This document shows positions 63,999 through 64,000 of a DNA stretch of 64,000 nucleotides, one piece after another. Source of the DNA: CAZCDS01 sp964497585 (GTDB lineage: Bacteria; Desulfobacterota; Desulfomonilia; Desulfomonilales; Desulfomonilaceae); contig CAZCDS010000033.1 of assembly GCA_964497585.1 (NCBI GenBank), positions 1 to 64,000 on the forward strand, in the 5' to 3' direction. The notes below the pieces were generated by a model. It was not told the DNA's origin. It saw only the letters and a program-made list of their open reading frames with translations, and did not search any database. The position numbers and the translations under genes were made by a program. Position 1 is the first letter of the stretch; each line of letters begins with the position of its first letter.

Positions 63999-64000
63999 GA

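Overview
The window is about 64 kb of GC-rich (roughly 55-60%) bacterial DNA from a Gram-negative organism. It carries an outer-membrane barrel protein, a periplasmic lytic transglycosylase and a peptide-uptake lipoprotein. The two-subunit glycyl-tRNA synthetase, a ferredoxin:thioredoxin-reductase catalytic subunit paired with a glutaredoxin, a dodecin, many TPR/ankyrin proteins and a REC-PAS-PAS-LuxR regulator all fit an anaerobic Desulfobacterota (deltaproteobacterial) lineage. That placement is inference from gene content; there is no rRNA or marker search behind it. No tRNA, rRNA or CRISPR array was seen. The first ~115 bases are homopolymer-like junk, which looks like a contig end.

Layout. 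0.3-4.2 kb (minus): peptide ABC transporter (binding protein and two permeases, no ATPases in view). 4.4-9.0 kb (plus): serS, a TPR-ankyrin protein, an RlmI-type methyltransferase. 9.1-12.5 kb (minus): acpS-folP, and ftsH with its own promoter and terminator. 12.7-20.7 kb: an MDR dehydrogenase, an rRNA pseudouridine synthase, dodecin, YhcC-type radical SAM, radA, an XRE-cupin regulator, then a transglycosylase behind a self-cleaving-type repressor. 20.9-27.5 kb (minus): outer-membrane protein, then the classical rpmH-rnpA-yidD-yidC-jag-mnmE cluster. 28.4-32.3 kb (plus): SH3 membrane protein, REC-PAS-LuxR regulator, PEMT/ICMT-type methyltransferase.

32.3-39.0 kb is an accessory island: a serine-recombinase remnant, an IS1634-type transposase, a truncated unknown gene, an AT-richer nitrilase, eroded DNA, and an IS1380-type element with a frameshifted transposase. 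Core genes resume with glyQ-glyS. A TPR gene follows, then a long minus-strand housekeeping run (dtd, Nudix, MTH1187, GIY-YIG, sfsA, rnc, surE, aminotransferase, coaD, rsmD, FTR, Grx, SlyD-like). It is interrupted by a nested palindromic repeat complex at 44.9-45.1 kb and a tyrosine-integrase remnant at 50.8-51.0 kb. The last 11 kb hold a twice-frameshifted ankyrin gene, small orphans, an aldehyde dehydrogenase/thioesterase pair, an amidohydrolase, the cbpA-cbpM chaperone pair, a large TPR protein, a HAD phosphatase and a HIT protein.

No unmistakable new system is visible. The best leads are the nitrilase island, the palindromic repeat complex beside a GIY-YIG protein with an altered motif, an MDR enzyme that has lost catalytic-zinc ligands, a promoter-leader-terminator unit facing the amidohydrolase genes, a family of hairpins with conserved flanks behind genes, and an ankyrin array built from alternating repeat types. 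Three frameshifts lie in or beside C or G runs, so some 'pseudogenes' may be sequencing errors.
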